Of a stretch of 64,000 bases of DNA, positions 12,643 to 21,800 are shown piece after piece. Every line of letters begins with the position of its first letter. Position 1 is the first letter of the stretch. Under the pieces are notes generated by a model. It saw only the letters and a program-made list of their open reading frames with translations. It was not told the DNA's origin and did not search any database. Location of the stretch: the NCBI RefSeq assembly GCF_002111585.1, contig NZ_LUTP01000015.1:1-64000 (forward strand). The letters are read 5' to 3'. Source of the DNA: Lonsdalea iberica. GTDB taxonomy: Bacteria; Pseudomonadota; Gammaproteobacteria; Enterobacterales; Enterobacteriaceae. The position numbers and the translations under genes are program-made.

Positions 12643-14295
12643 ATGGATTTTTCTAAAAAGGCATTGGGCTGTGCGATCGCACTGACGCTGGCGCTAACGT
12701 CGCCTTTTGCTCAGGCATGGGAAAAAGATAAAACCTATAACATCACTATTCTGCATACCAACGATCATCATGGTCGCTTCTGGCAAAATGATGCCGGGGA
12801 ATACGGGTTGGCCGCGCAAAAAACGGCGGTGGACGCTATCCGCCGCGAAGTACAGCGCAAAGGCGGCAGCCTGCTGTTATTGTCCGGCGGCGATATCAAC
12901 ACCGGCGTGCCGGAGTCCGATCTGCAAGACGCCGAGCCCGATTTTCGCGGTATGAACCTGGTCGGCTACGATGCGATGGCCATCGGCAACCATGAATTCG
13001 ATAATCCGCTTTCCGTCCTGCGTCAGCAGGAAAAATGGGCGAATTTCCCGCTCCTATCCGCCAACATTTACCAGAAAAGCACCCAGCAGCGTTTGTTTAC
13101 GCCTTATCGTCTATTCGACAAACAAGGTGTGAAAATCGCGGTTATCGGCCTGACGACTGACGATACCGCCAAAATCGGCAACCCGGCGTTCTTTACCGAT
13201 ATGGAATTCCACAAACCGGCCGCAGAAGCCAAGCAGTTGGTGGAAGAACTACGCAGCCAAGAGAAACCGGATGTCATTATCGCCACAACGCATATGGGCC
13301 ACTACGACAATGGCGAACACGGCAACAACGCGCCTGGCGATGTTGAAATGGCGCGCAGCCTGCCAGCCGGTTACCTGGATATGATCGTCGGAGGACACTC
13401 ACAAAACCCCGTGTGCATGGCGAGCAGAAACAAGAAAAACTGGGATTATGTGCCAGGCACATCTTGCACGCCGGATCGTCAGAATGGCGTATGGATCGTG
13501 CAGGCGCATGAGTGGGGGAAATATGTGGGTCGCGCCGATTTCACGTTCCGCAACGGCAAACTGACGCTGAAACACTATCAACTGGTCCCGATCAACCTGA
13601 AAAAGACCGTGACGCAAGAAGACGGTTCGACCCAAAGTGAGTACTACACCCAGGAAATCAAGCAAAGTCCTGAAATGCTGCAGCTGTTGACGCCGTTCCA
13701 GGAAAAAGGTCATGCCCAGCTGGAAGTGAAAGTCGGCAGTACGCTGGGACGTCTGGAAGGGGATCGCAGCAAAGTCCGTTTTGAACAGACCGATTTGGCC
13801 CACGTGGTGCTTTCCGGCATCGTGGACCGTACAAACGCTGATTTCGCCGTGATGAGCGGCGGCGGCATCCGGGATTCCATCGAAGCGGGGGATATCACCT
13901 ATAAATCGATTCTGCAGGTACAGCCCTTCGGCAACACGGTCGTGTATGTCGAGATGAAAGGCAGCGACGTCGAGCAGTATCTGGCGACGGTGGCGAACTT
14001 CAAGGTGGATGCCGGCGCTTACGCCCAGTTCCTTAACGTGAGCCTGGAAGCCGACGGCACCAGCGTTAAAAACGTCAAGATCAAAGGCGAACCGTTGCAG
14101 GCGGAAAAGGTCTATCGTATCGCGATGCTGAGCTTTAATGCGGACGGTGGGGATGGCTACCCGGTAGTGAGTAAGCGCTCGGATTACGTGAATACCGGCT
14201 TTGTCGACGCTGAGGTGCTTAAAGAGTACATCACGCAACATTCACCGTTGAATCCGGCGGACTATGCGCCGAAAGGCGAGATCGTTTATCACTAA
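12643..14295 (+). CDS. ushA: UshA, bifunctional UDP-sugar hydrolase / 5'-nucleotidase
   Basis: UshA is a periplasmic metallophosphatase that breaks down nucleotides and UDP-sugars for nucleoside salvage. The ATG at 12643 follows GGAG by seven bases and yields 550 residues, the E. coli length; the ATG at 12619 is less likely. A Sec signal peptide ends at AQA (residues 23-25) before WEKD. The dimetal motifs ILHTNDHHGRF, GNHEFD and GGHSQ are in order, and the C-terminal substrate domain contains MLSFNADGGDGYPVV. A stem-loop terminator follows. Confidence 0.97.
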   Translation: MDFSKKALGCAIALTLALTSPFAQAWEKDKTYNITILHTNDHHGRFWQNDAGEYGLAAQKTAVDAIRREVQRKGGSLLLLSGGDINTGVPESDLQDAEPDFRGMNLVGYDAMAIGNHEFDNPLSVLRQQEKWANFPLLSANIYQKSTQQRLFTPYRLFDKQGVKIAVIGLTTDDTAKIGNPAFFTDMEFHKPAAEAKQLVEELRSQEKPDVIIATTHMGHYDNGEHGNNAPGDVEMARSLPAGYLDMIVGGHSQNPVCMASRNKKNWDYVPGTSCTPDRQNGVWIVQAHEWGKYVGRADFTFRNGKLTLKHYQLVPINLKKTVTQEDGSTQSEYYTQEIKQSPEMLQLLTPFQEKGHAQLEVKVGSTLGRLEGDRSKVRFEQTDLAHVVLSGIVDRTNADFAVMSGGGIRDSIEAGDITYKSILQVQPFGNTVVYVEMKGSDVEQYLATVANFKVDAGAYAQFLNVSLEADGTSVKNVKIKGEPLQAEKVYRIAMLSFNADGGDGYPVVSKRSDYVNTGFVDAEVLKEYITQHSPLNPADYAPKGEIVYH

Positions 14296-14314
14296 GACCG
14301 TGATGCGTTAGAAG

Positions 14315-14350
14315 ACGGGCGACGTGGGTGAAACCGGCGTCGCCCGTTTT
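14315..14350 (+). terminator. Terminator of ushA
   Basis: ACGGGCGACG (14315-14324) pairs with CGTCGCCCGT (14338-14347), followed by TTTG. The opposing ybaK gene ends shortly after. Confidence 0.75.
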
Positions 14351-14370
14351 GTTATGACTTTTTGCGGATG

Positions 14371-14850
14371 TCAGTCTCGTTTGGCGATATCGGCGAAGTC
14401 GGCGTTGAGCAGCGAAGCCAAATCCGAGGCCGCCAGTTCAATGTCCAGTCCACGTTTGCCGCCGGAGATAAAAATGGTGTCGAAAGGCTCTGCGGCGATG
14501 TCGATGGTCGTCGGCAGGCGCTTTTTCTGTCCGAGCGGGCTGATGCCGCCGACCAGATAGCCGGTCACACGTTGGGCAAGCTGAGGATCGGCCATCTCCG
14601 CTTTTTTGGCGCCGAACGCCTTAGCGATTTTTTTCAGATCCAATTGTCCCGCCACCGGGGTCACGGCAACGGCCAGATTTTTAGCGTCGCCGTTTAGCGC
14701 CACGAGCAGCGTTTTGTAGATTTGCTGCTTATCGACTCCAAGTTTACGCGCCGCTTCCTCGCCGAAATTGGTTTCATCGGCATCGTGATGATAGCTGTGC
14801 AAAGTGAAGGTGATCTTGTGCTTTTCAAGCAGCTTGACTGCGGGTGTCAT
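14371..14850 (-). CDS. ybaK: Cys-tRNA(Pro)/Cys-tRNA(Cys) deacylase YbaK
   Basis: YbaK hydrolyses Cys-tRNA(Pro) formed by misacylating ProRS and so edits translation in trans. The 159-residue protein shows the YbaK/ProX fold: [20 protein letters not shown] at the N-terminus, [20 protein letters not shown] with the conserved Lys near residue 46, and the [17 protein letters not shown] loop followed by [17 protein letters not shown] precedes the ATG. It follows ybaP by only 21 bases, so the two are probably co-transcribed. In E. coli the small RNA gene chiX lies in this gap; there is no room for it here. Confidence 0.96.
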   Translation of the reverse strand: MTPAVKLLEKHKITFTLHSYHHDADETNFGEEAARKLGVDKQQIYKTLLVALNGDAKNLAVAVTPVAGQLDLKKIAKAFGAKKAEMADPQLAQRVTGYLVGGISPLGQKKRLPTTIDIAAEPFDTIFISGGKRGLDIELAASDLASLLNADFADIAKRD

Positions 14851-14871
14851 GATTTCTGTCCTTACGTACTG

Positions 14872-15675
14872 TCAAAATGCGTGCGCCCGCAATAAGGCGG
14901 GCAAATTATCATCCCCAAACAGGTGCAGCGCGCCTACCGAGATGACGTAGTTTCCCTCCGGTAATGACGTTAGCTGTTGCCGCCAGCGTCGATTGCGCTG
15001 CTGCATCAATATTTCCGACATGACGTTGCCGAAGCTGTCGGGCAAATGGTCGATGCACAGGGTTTTATAATCCAGCCATCCGTTAATCATGGTTTGCAGC
15101 AGGCGTGCGTTGCTGTGCCAGTGGGTCAGGGTATCTTCAAGCAGCGGCAGTCCGCCGCGGGGCAGTTGCTGGAGGAGCTCCACCTGTGCCTGCTGACCCT
15201 CGAGTTCAATGATGGGCAAGCCTCGCTGCCGTGCGATGTTAATCAGCTGATAATCGATACCGTACTGAGGGCGCAGGCCCAGCGACGTCGCCTGTTTGGC
15301 CTGCAACACCAACGCGATCTGCCAGGCAGGGAGGCGGTCGAGGCTGTCATAGCTGAGCGCCAGTGAACGGCAACACTGTTGCAGTTGAGTGAGCGCGTTG
15401 GCGTCCAGTCGTTCAGACAGCGGCGGCGCCTCTTCCAGCGGAGGGAAGGGCGAGCGGCTGTCTGAAATATCCGCCTCCACGACCAGCGCCGTCGCCGTGT
15501 CCATCTGCTTGAGCAGCGCGTCCGGCAGCGGCGACATGTCCACCGTCCCCATGTGAATACTGCCGACCAGATGATAGCGATGACCTGCGAGTTCGATATC
15601 GACCGCGGGATAGCAGTAGCTGCGCGGAGAGATCAAGCCGAGGAACGTAGCGATGCGGCGTAATATAGGCTTCAT
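14872..15675 (-). CDS. ybaP: YbaP, TraB/GumN family protein
   Basis: This 267-residue protein has the TraB/GumN-type core: LVGSIHMGTVDMSPLP near residue 36, VEADISDSRSPFP, GIDYQLINIARQRGLPIIELEG, and the C-terminal NYVISVGALHLFGDDNLPALL. The conserved GS.H, E and GALH elements are thought to bind metal in possible hydrolases of this superfamily; no reaction is established for YbaP. The frame is open to 15696, but GGAG stands eight bases before the ATG at 15675. There is no clear signal peptide, although the short N-terminal hydrophobic segment FLGLISP could be one. Confidence 0.9.
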   Translation of the reverse strand: MKPILRRIATFLGLISPRSYCYPAVDIELAGHRYHLVGSIHMGTVDMSPLPDALLKQMDTATALVVEADISDSRSPFPPLEEAPPLSERLDANALTQLQQCCRSLALSYDSLDRLPAWQIALVLQAKQATSLGLRPQYGIDYQLINIARQRGLPIIELEGQQAQVELLQQLPRGGLPLLEDTLTHWHSNARLLQTMINGWLDYKTLCIDHLPDSFGNVMSEILMQQRNRRWRQQLTSLPEGNYVISVGALHLFGDDNLPALLRAHAF

Positions 15676-16002
15676 AGCGTCATCTCCGGGGATCAATACG
15701 TTATGCTAAACGCTTCGCGGGCAAAGTTGTATCGGTAATTGCGGTGAGCGATGGCATGCGACGTGAAGCCGAAGGTGGATGTAGCGCGGGGGCGTAAGTT
15801 TCCTCAGAATTGGAATGAAAGGCAGTTCACAACCTGCGGAACCTGTGGGGAACCGCGGGGGATTACGCGCAGGCTGCGTGGGATAAGGGGGGAGGATCAA
15901 TATCATCGCCGATAGACGAGGGCGGCGGTTTTCAAGAGCGTCTGACGTCCTCTTGTCGCGCGGCTAGCCTATAAGCGACCGCACGATAAGAGGAGCGTAA
16001 CG
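15676..16002. other. Intergenic region between ybaP and ybbJ (no gene seen)
   Basis: In E. coli this point is occupied by ybaQ, copA, ybaST and cueR; none is present. The 66-codon frame at 15706-15906 on the minus strand is Pro/Arg-rich with no ribosome-binding site or family resemblance and is treated as spurious. The promoter of ybaP should lie in the left part. Confidence 0.55.
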
Positions 16003-16458
16003 TCAATGATTCTGCGGACGAACGCGAAGCGTAATCCCTTCTATTGCGATGATCTCGACCGGCGTTCCTGCGGGCAGGTCGCCGTCAGCTGTGACTCGCC
16101 AACTGCTATCGCCAAGGGTGATGCGACCGAGGCCATTGACGACCGGCTCGCTCAGGTAAGCCTTGCGCCCCACCAGCTGTAGCCCGCGCTGATTGAGCGT
16201 CGAAACCGGGCTGCGCAGCGTACGCTGACGCAGCCAATACCACCACAAACACGCCGTCAGCACGGTGAGGAGTGCGAAAGCCACACCTTGCGCCGGTAGC
16301 CCCAATGGCAGCAGCCAGACCAGCACGCCAACCAACAGCGCAGACACGCCGCTCCACAACAGATAACCGCCTGCGCCCAGCATTTCCGCCGCGAGCAGCA
16401 GTCCGCCGAGCGTCAGCCAGAACCAGCGTGCATAGGTCATCAGTAGATCGGTCATCAT
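16003..16458 (-). CDS. ybbJ: NfeD-like membrane protein YbbJ
   Basis: This 151-residue protein has two or three N-terminal membrane segments ([46 protein letters not shown]) and a C-terminal OB-fold NfeD domain (about residues 85-148) with [20 protein letters not shown] and [18 protein letters not shown]. NfeD proteins pair with SPFH/stomatin proteins in membrane microdomains. Its ATG overlaps the qmcA stop by one base (TAATG), so the two are translationally coupled, the classical NfeD-stomatin pair. Confidence 0.92.
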   Translation of the reverse strand: MMTDLLMTYARWFWLTLGGLLLAAEMLGAGGYLLWSGVSALLVGVLVWLLPLGLPAQGVAFALLTVLTACLWWYWLRQRTLRSPVSTLNQRGLQLVGRKAYLSEPVVNGLGRITLGDSSWRVTADGDLPAGTPVEIIAIEGITLRVRPQNH

Positions 16459-17372
16459 TATGCTTTCCGGCCGGACTGGCTTTCTTTAATCAGTTCGCTA
16501 ATTCCGCCAATGGCGCCCATCAGGTTGCTGGCATCCAGCGGCATCATGATGACTTTACTGTTACTGGCTGAACCGATGTTTTGCAATGCGTCGGTATATT
16601 TCTGCGCGACGAAGTAGTTGATAGCCTGGATATTCCCGGCGGCGATAGCTTCAGACACCATCTGGGTCGCGCGGGCTTCGGCTTCGGCGGAACGTTCGCG
16701 GGCTTCCGCTTCCAAAAAGGCAGACTGACGCTGTCCTTCAGACTTCAGGATCTGCGACTGCTTTTCCCCTTCCGCTTTCAAAATGGCGGCCTGACGCACG
16801 CCTTCGGCTTCCAGAATATCGGCGCGTTTGTTCCGTTCGGCTTTCATCTGCGCATTCATGGCTTCAATTAGCTCTGCAGGCGGACGAACGTCGCGGATCT
16901 CGATACGGGTGACCTTGATTCCCCAAGGGTTGGTGGCTTCATCCACGATGTGCAGCAGACGCGTGTTAATGCTGTCGCGCTGAGACAACATTTCGTCCAG
17001 CTCCATCGACCCCAATACGGTACGAATATTAGTCATCGTCAGGTTGATGATGGCCAGTTCCAGGTTGCTGACTTCATAGGCGGCCTGCGCGGCGTCGATG
17101 ACCTGAATGAAGCATACGGCGTCGATGGTCACGTTGGCGTTGTCTTTAGAAATGATCTCCTGCGACGGGATTTCCAGCACCTGTTCCATCATGTTGATCT
17201 TACGACCCACTCGGTCCATGAACGGCACCATCAGGTTGAGGCCGGGCATCAATGTGCGGGTATAACGACCAAAGCGTTCTACCGTCCATTGGTAGCCCTG
17301 AGGAACGATTTTGATGCCTGACCAAACGATGATCAGCGCAACGAGAATAATGACAGAAATAAAAGTTAGCAT
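16458..17372 (-). CDS. qmcA: QmcA, SPFH/stomatin-like protein
   Basis: QmcA is a membrane-anchored SPFH (band 7) protein that in E. coli affects FtsH-related membrane quality control. The protein has one N-terminal membrane helix ([19 protein letters not shown]), the SPFH domain (about residues 22-180, with [20 protein letters not shown]), and a long Ala/Glu-rich coiled coil with repeated ILKAEGEKQ and ILKSEGQRQ units. A GTG at 17381 is in frame but touches the GGGAG; the ATG at 17372 gives the E. coli-type start (304 residues). It is the upstream partner of ybbJ. Confidence 0.95.
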   Translation of the reverse strand: MLTFISVIILVALIIVWSGIKIVPQGYQWTVERFGRYTRTLMPGLNLMVPFMDRVGRKINMMEQVLEIPSQEIISKDNANVTIDAVCFIQVIDAAQAAYEVSNLELAIINLTMTNIRTVLGSMELDEMLSQRDSINTRLLHIVDEATNPWGIKVTRIEIRDVRPPAELIEAMNAQMKAERNKRADILEAEGVRQAAILKAEGEKQSQILKSEGQRQSAFLEAEARERSAEAEARATQMVSEAIAAGNIQAINYFVAQKYTDALQNIGSASNSKVIMMPLDASNLMGAIGGISELIKESQSGRKA

Positions 17373-17828
17373 TGAGTTCACTCTCCCTGATGTTTTATCC
17401 GAACAGTGTAACCCATGTTATCTGGCGATATAGGGGATGAGGCGTGATTCACGTCGCTTTATCATGGACCCGACGGAGCTGGTCATGAGGTTGAAGCCGA
17501 TCGTCGTGAGCGGGGCGATAAGACGAGGTTATCGAGTGACTATGCACATTTTCGAGGTGATGTAATGAGATGGGTAGGCTGGCCGCTATAGCTGTGCGGA
17601 GCTGGTTTTATGATATCGCGGCGTCACGCTGAAGCCAGAGTAAATGGCCGCGAAGGCCGAACGACTGACGGAGTGGGGTGAAGCGTCACGCATCCATCCC
17701 TGGAAAGTGTGCGTCGGTCTGGCGCTAACCATCAGGAACAAAAACATCAGGAACAGAAGGGGACGAACGCGATAACAAGGCTGGGAGGGCTGGTGGGGGG
17801 GAAAGAGCCAGCGGCTCGAGCCGGCTGG
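17373..17828. other. Intergenic region between qmcA and yfaE (synteny junction)
   Basis: This 456-base gap marks the jump from genes of the E. coli 10-minute region to genes of the 50-minute region. No frame has a believable start. It holds an 11-base direct repeat CATCAGGAACA (17730-17740 and 17745-17755), and at its right end the hairpin that closes the nrd operon. The qmcA promoter should lie just right of 17372. Confidence 0.55.
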
Positions 17829-17830
17829 CT
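17806..17830 (-). terminator. Terminator-like hairpin after yfaE
   Basis: AGCCAGC-GGC (17806-17815) pairs with GCC-GCTGGCT (17820-17830, one bulged G). On the minus strand it begins inside the yfaE stop codon and is followed by CTTTC then a C-run, so it is only weakly intrinsic. Confidence 0.55.
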
Positions 17831-18092
17831 AGATGTCTAACTCTACATCGCTGAGCGGTTTGCAGCAGCAGGGCAGAATTTCGCCCGGCAGAAAGAATGC
17901 CAAGGGCGTCTGCGCATAGCTGACCTCGCCTTTGAGAAGGCGCATGCGACAGGCGCCGCAGTACCCGGAACGGCAGTGGAACTCCACGTTGACCCGCTGG
18001 GTTTCTAACGCCTCGAGCAAGGTGGCGTCTCCCTCTTCGCTGTACTCAAACTGCGCACCGGACGTGCGCAGGGTAATGGTGGGCGTACTCAT
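17829..18092 (-). CDS. yfaE: YfaE, 2Fe-2S ferredoxin-like protein for NrdB cofactor maintenance
   Basis: The 87-residue protein is a plant-type [2Fe-2S] ferredoxin. Cysteines occur at about 40, 45 and 48 (FHCRSGYCGACRM) and in the late CCC cluster (74-76), one of which supplies the fourth ligand. In E. coli YfaE donates electrons to regenerate the diferric-tyrosyl radical of NrdB. The gene lies two bases after the nrdB stop and closes the nrdA-nrdB-yfaE operon. Confidence 0.95.
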   Translation of the reverse strand: MSTPTITLRTSGAQFEYSEEGDATLLEALETQRVNVEFHCRSGYCGACRMRLLKGEVSYAQTPLAFFLPGEILPCCCKPLSDVELDI

Positions 18093-18094
18093 GA

Positions 18095-19225
18095 TTACAG
18101 CTGGAAGTCGCTCAGGTCGTCAGCATTGATTTCCGAGTCGATTTGTCCGACCAGATAGGAGCTGACTTCCACTTCCTGCGGGGCGACCTGCACGTTGTCC
18201 GAAACGAGCCAGGCGTTAATCCACGGAATCGGGTTGGTGCGGGTTTCAAACGGCAGCGGCAGTCCGACAGCCTGCATGCGGATATTGGTGATGTACTCAA
18301 TGTACTGGCACAGAATATCTTTGTTGAGTCCGATCATGGAGCCGTCGCGGAACAGGTATTCCGCCCACTCTTTTTCTTGCTGCGCGGCCAGTACGAACAG
18401 GTCGTAGCTCTGTTGCTGGCACTCTTCCGCCACCTTCGCCATTTCCGGGTCATCGTGGCCCGAGCGCAGCAGATTCAGCATGTGCTGCGTTCCGGTCAGG
18501 TGCAGCGCCTCATCGCGGGCGATCAGCTTGATGATTTTGGCGTTGCCTTCCATCAGCTCGCGCTCCGCGAAAGCGAAAGAGCATGCGAAGCTGACGTAGA
18601 AGCGGATCGCTTCCAGCGCGTTGACGCTCATCAGGCACAGATACAGCTGTTTCTTCAACTGGTACAGGCTGATCTCGATGGTTTTACCGTTCACCTGATG
18701 CGTGCCTTCACCCAGCAGATGGTAGTAATTGGTCATTTCGATCAGATCGTCATAGAACCCGGAGATGTCTTTGGCGCGCTTAAGGATCTCGTCGTTGGTA
18801 ACGATATCGTCAAATACCAGAGAGGGATCGTTGACAATATTTCGGATGATATGGGTGTAAGAGCGGGAGTGAATTGTTTCGGAAAATGCCCAGGTTTCCA
18901 CCCAGGTCTCCAGCTCGGGAATTGAAATCAGCGGCAGCAGCGCCACGTTCGGGCTGCGGCCCTGAATGGAGTCCAGCAACGTCTGATACTTCAGGTTGCT
19001 GATGAAAATATGCTTCTCGTGATCCGGCAGCGCCTGATAATCGATACGATCGCGAGAGACGTCGACTTCCTCCGGACGCCAGAAAAAGGAGAGCTGTTTT
19101 TCGATCAGTTTTTCGAAAATCTCGTATTTCTGCTGGTCGTAACGCGCCACGTTAACCGGCTGGCCGAAGAACATCGGCTCCAGCAGCTGATTATTTTTGT
19201 TCTGTGAAAAAGTGGTATAGGCCAT
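18095..19225 (-). CDS. nrdB: Class Ia ribonucleotide reductase, beta subunit
   Basis: NrdB (376 residues, the E. coli length) carries the diiron-tyrosyl radical that starts ribonucleotide reduction. Ligands are visible as D85 (QTLLD), E116 and H119 in [12 protein letters not shown], with the radical Tyr at 123, and the later [12 protein letters not shown] helix. ATG at 19225 has GGAG a few bases upstream; the frame extends to 19252, but that part has no support. A strong hairpin separates it from nrdA. Confidence 0.98.
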   Translation of the reverse strand: MAYTTFSQNKNNQLLEPMFFGQPVNVARYDQQKYEIFEKLIEKQLSFFWRPEEVDVSRDRIDYQALPDHEKHIFISNLKYQTLLDSIQGRSPNVALLPLISIPELETWVETWAFSETIHSRSYTHIIRNIVNDPSLVFDDIVTNDEILKRAKDISGFYDDLIEMTNYYHLLGEGTHQVNGKTIEISLYQLKKQLYLCLMSVNALEAIRFYVSFACSFAFAERELMEGNAKIIKLIARDEALHLTGTQHMLNLLRSGHDDPEMAKVAEECQQQSYDLFVLAAQQEKEWAEYLFRDGSMIGLNKDILCQYIEYITNIRMQAVGLPLPFETRTNPIPWINAWLVSDNVQVAPQEVEVSSYLVGQIDSEINADDLSDFQL

Positions 19226-19312
19226 GGTATCTCCAAAAAAATGCCGAAGCATTTTTCAACGCCGTTTGCGGCGACCTCGGACGGAGTGCGTATCCGTCAT
19301 AGAAAAATCAGA

Positions 19313-19339
19313 AAACTGCCGTCCCGAAGACGGCAGTTT
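19313..19339 (-). terminator. Intercistronic hairpin between nrdA and nrdB
   Basis: Arms 19313-19323 and 19329-19339 (AAACTGCCGTC and its complement) form an 11-bp perfect stem with a TTCGG loop on the minus strand, followed by a broken T-run. It could cut or stabilise the operon mRNA and so set the nrdA:nrdB ratio. Confidence 0.65.
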
Positions 19340-19412
19340 CTATTGAGTTTACTGATAACTCGGCGATGACGAAACGGTCATTCGACAGAATGAAAATCCT
19401 TTCGCGCGCGGT

Positions 19413-21701
19413 TTAGATTTTGCAGGCGCCGCCCTCACAGCCATCATCCTGCGCGGCGACGTCCAGCAGGTCGTCCTGAGAGTCCTCGGCGCCGTCACGG
19501 GTATTTTGATAATAGAGCGTTTTAACGCCGAGCTTATAGGCTGTCAGCAAATCTTTCAGCAGCTGTTTCATCGGCACTTTGCCTGATGGGAAACGCGACG
19601 GATCGTAGTTGGTGTTGGACGAAATCGCCTGATCGACGAATTTCTGCATCAGTCCCACCAATTGCAGATAGCCATCATTGTTCGGCATTTCCCACAGCAG
19701 TTCGTACTGACCTTTCAGGCGCTCATATTCCGGCACGACCTGACGGAGAATCCCATCCTTCGACGCTTTCACGCTGATATGACCACGCGGCGGCTCGATG
19801 CCGTTGGTGGCGTTGGAAATCTGCGACGACGTTTCGGACGGCATCAGCGCGGACAGCGTGGAGTTACGCAGACCGTGGGTTTTGATGTCCTGGCGCAGCG
19901 TTTCCCAGTCGAAATGCAGCGGTTCGTTACTGATGTTGTCCAGATCGCGTTTGTAGGTATCGATCGGCAGCATGCCCTGTGAGTATGTGGTTTCATTGAA
20001 CCACGGGCAGGCGCCCTGTTCGCGCGCCAGCACGTTGGAGGCCTTCAACAGATAGTACTGAATGGCTTCAAAGGTGCGGTGCGTCAGATTATTGGCGCTG
20101 CCGTCGGAGTAACGGACGCCGTTTTTCGCCAGATAGTAGGCGAAGTTGATCACGCCAATGCCGAGAGTTCGACGTCCCATCGCGCCACGTTCCGCCGCGG
20201 GGATAGGGTAGTCCTGATAGTCCAGCAGCGCATCCAGTGCGCGTACGGCCAGTGTCGCCAGCTCTTCCAGATCGTCGAGGCTATCAATCGCGCCAAGGTT
20301 AAAGGCGGACAGCGTACACAGCGCGATTTCGCCGTTCTCGTCATTCACGTCGTTCAGCGGTTTGGTCGGCAGCGCGATTTCGAGACACAGGTTTGACTGG
20401 CGTACCGGCGCGATCTGCGGATCGAACGGGCTGTGGGTGTTGCAGTGATCGACATTCTGAATGTAAATACGGCCGGTGGACGCGCGCTCTTGCATCATTA
20501 GCGAGAACAGTTCGACCGCTTTGATACGCTGCTTGCGAATGTTGTCGTCCTGCTCGTACTTAACGTACAGACGTTCGAACTCTTCCTGATTGACGAAGAA
20601 GGCGTCGTACAGGCCGGGAACGTCGGACGGGCTAAACAGAGTGATGTCTTCACCCTTGAGCAGGCGCTGATACATCAGCTTGTTGAGCTGCACGCCGTAG
20701 TCGAGATGGCGAACACGGTTGCCTTCAACGCCACGGTTGTTTTTGAGTACCAGCAGGCTTTCGACTTCCAAATGCCATAGCGGGTAGAACAGCGTCGCCG
20801 CGCCGCCGCGAACGCCACCCTGAGAGCAGGACTTCACCGCGGTCTGGAAGTGTTTGTAGAACGGAACGCAGCCGGTATGGAACGCTTCGCCGCCGCGAAT
20901 CGGGCTGCCCAACGCACGGATGCGCCCGGCATTGATGCCGATGCCCGCACGCTGAGACACGTATTTCACGATAGCGCTGGAGGTGGCATTGATGGAATCC
21001 AGACTGTCGCCGCATTCGATCAGTACGCAGGAGCTGAACTGGCGGGTAGGAGTGCGGACGCCGGACATGATTGGGGTCGGCAGAGAAATCTTGAAAGATG
21101 ATACCGCATCATAGAAGCGTCTGACGTAATCCAGTCGCGTCTCACGGGGGTAGCCGGAAAACAGGCAGGCTGCCACCAGCATGTACAGGAACTGGGCGCT
21201 TTCATAGATCTCGCCGGTCACACGGTTCTGTACCAGATATTTGCCTTCCAGCTGTTTCACGGCGGCATACGAGAAGTTCATATCGCGCCAGTGATCGATG
21301 AAGTCGTTCATCTGGGCAAACTCTTCCGGCGTGTAGTCGTCAAGCAGATGGCGGTCATATTTGCCCATGTCGACCATTTTCACGACGTGGTCGTACAGCT
21401 TGGGCGGCTCGAACTGGCCATACGCTTTTTTGCGCAGATGGAAGATAGCCAGGCGGGCGGCCAGATATTGATAATCCGGGCTTTCTTTAGAGATCAGGTC
21501 TGCTGCGGCCTTGATGATGGTCTCATGAATGTCGGCGGTTTTGATGCCGTCGTAAAACTGGATATGGGAGCGCAGCTCAACCTGTGAAACCGACACATTG
21601 TGCAACCCTTCGGCGGCCCAAGTGATAACCCGGTGAATCTTATCCAGATTGATACGTTCTTTACTGCCATCGCGTTTGGTAACGAGCAGACTCTGGTTCA
21701 T
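19413..21701 (-). CDS. nrdA: Class Ia ribonucleotide reductase, alpha subunit
   Basis: NrdA reduces all four ribonucleoside diphosphates. The 762-residue protein has an N-terminal ATP-cone (about residues 5-95, LLVTKRDGSKERINLDKIHR), the catalytic barrel with SNLCLEIALPTKP (active-site Cys and Glu), and the C-terminal swinging cysteines at 755 and 760 in GCEGGACKI. The ATG at 21701 has no Shine-Dalgarno; the mRNA instead reads CTCCTCC just before it. NrdR boxes lie at 21753-21800. Confidence 0.98.
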   Translation of the reverse strand: MNQSLLVTKRDGSKERINLDKIHRVITWAAEGLHNVSVSQVELRSHIQFYDGIKTADIHETIIKAAADLISKESPDYQYLAARLAIFHLRKKAYGQFEPPKLYDHVVKMVDMGKYDRHLLDDYTPEEFAQMNDFIDHWRDMNFSYAAVKQLEGKYLVQNRVTGEIYESAQFLYMLVAACLFSGYPRETRLDYVRRFYDAVSSFKISLPTPIMSGVRTPTRQFSSCVLIECGDSLDSINATSSAIVKYVSQRAGIGINAGRIRALGSPIRGGEAFHTGCVPFYKHFQTAVKSCSQGGVRGGAATLFYPLWHLEVESLLVLKNNRGVEGNRVRHLDYGVQLNKLMYQRLLKGEDITLFSPSDVPGLYDAFFVNQEEFERLYVKYEQDDNIRKQRIKAVELFSLMMQERASTGRIYIQNVDHCNTHSPFDPQIAPVRQSNLCLEIALPTKPLNDVNDENGEIALCTLSAFNLGAIDSLDDLEELATLAVRALDALLDYQDYPIPAAERGAMGRRTLGIGVINFAYYLAKNGVRYSDGSANNLTHRTFEAIQYYLLKASNVLAREQGACPWFNETTYSQGMLPIDTYKRDLDNISNEPLHFDWETLRQDIKTHGLRNSTLSALMPSETSSQISNATNGIEPPRGHISVKASKDGILRQVVPEYERLKGQYELLWEMPNNDGYLQLVGLMQKFVDQAISSNTNYDPSRFPSGKVPMKQLLKDLLTAYKLGVKTLYYQNTRDGAEDSQDDLLDVAAQDDGCEGGACKI

Positions 21702-21752
21702 GTGGAGGAGTACCTATTTGAGTTCTTGGCAGCCCATCGCCTGCATTTTCGC

Positions 21753-21800
21753 ATGCGGAAAATAGTGTCTGACACATAAGGTAAACACTATATGTAGGGG
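21753..21800 (-). promoter_or_regulatory. Tandem NrdR boxes upstream of nrdA
   Basis: Two 16-base sites start 32 bases apart, about three helical turns: 21785-21800 (ACACTATATGTAGGGG) and 21753-21768 (ending AATAGTGT). They match the NrdR consensus acaCwAtATaTwGtgt at about 12 and 10 positions. Paired boxes at this spacing before nrdA are the known arrangement for the NrdR repressor. Confidence 0.75.

Noticed and set aside
17730-17755. 11-base direct repeat CATCAGGAACA
   Set aside because: Only two copies in a non-coding junction; too short to call a target-site duplication or array.
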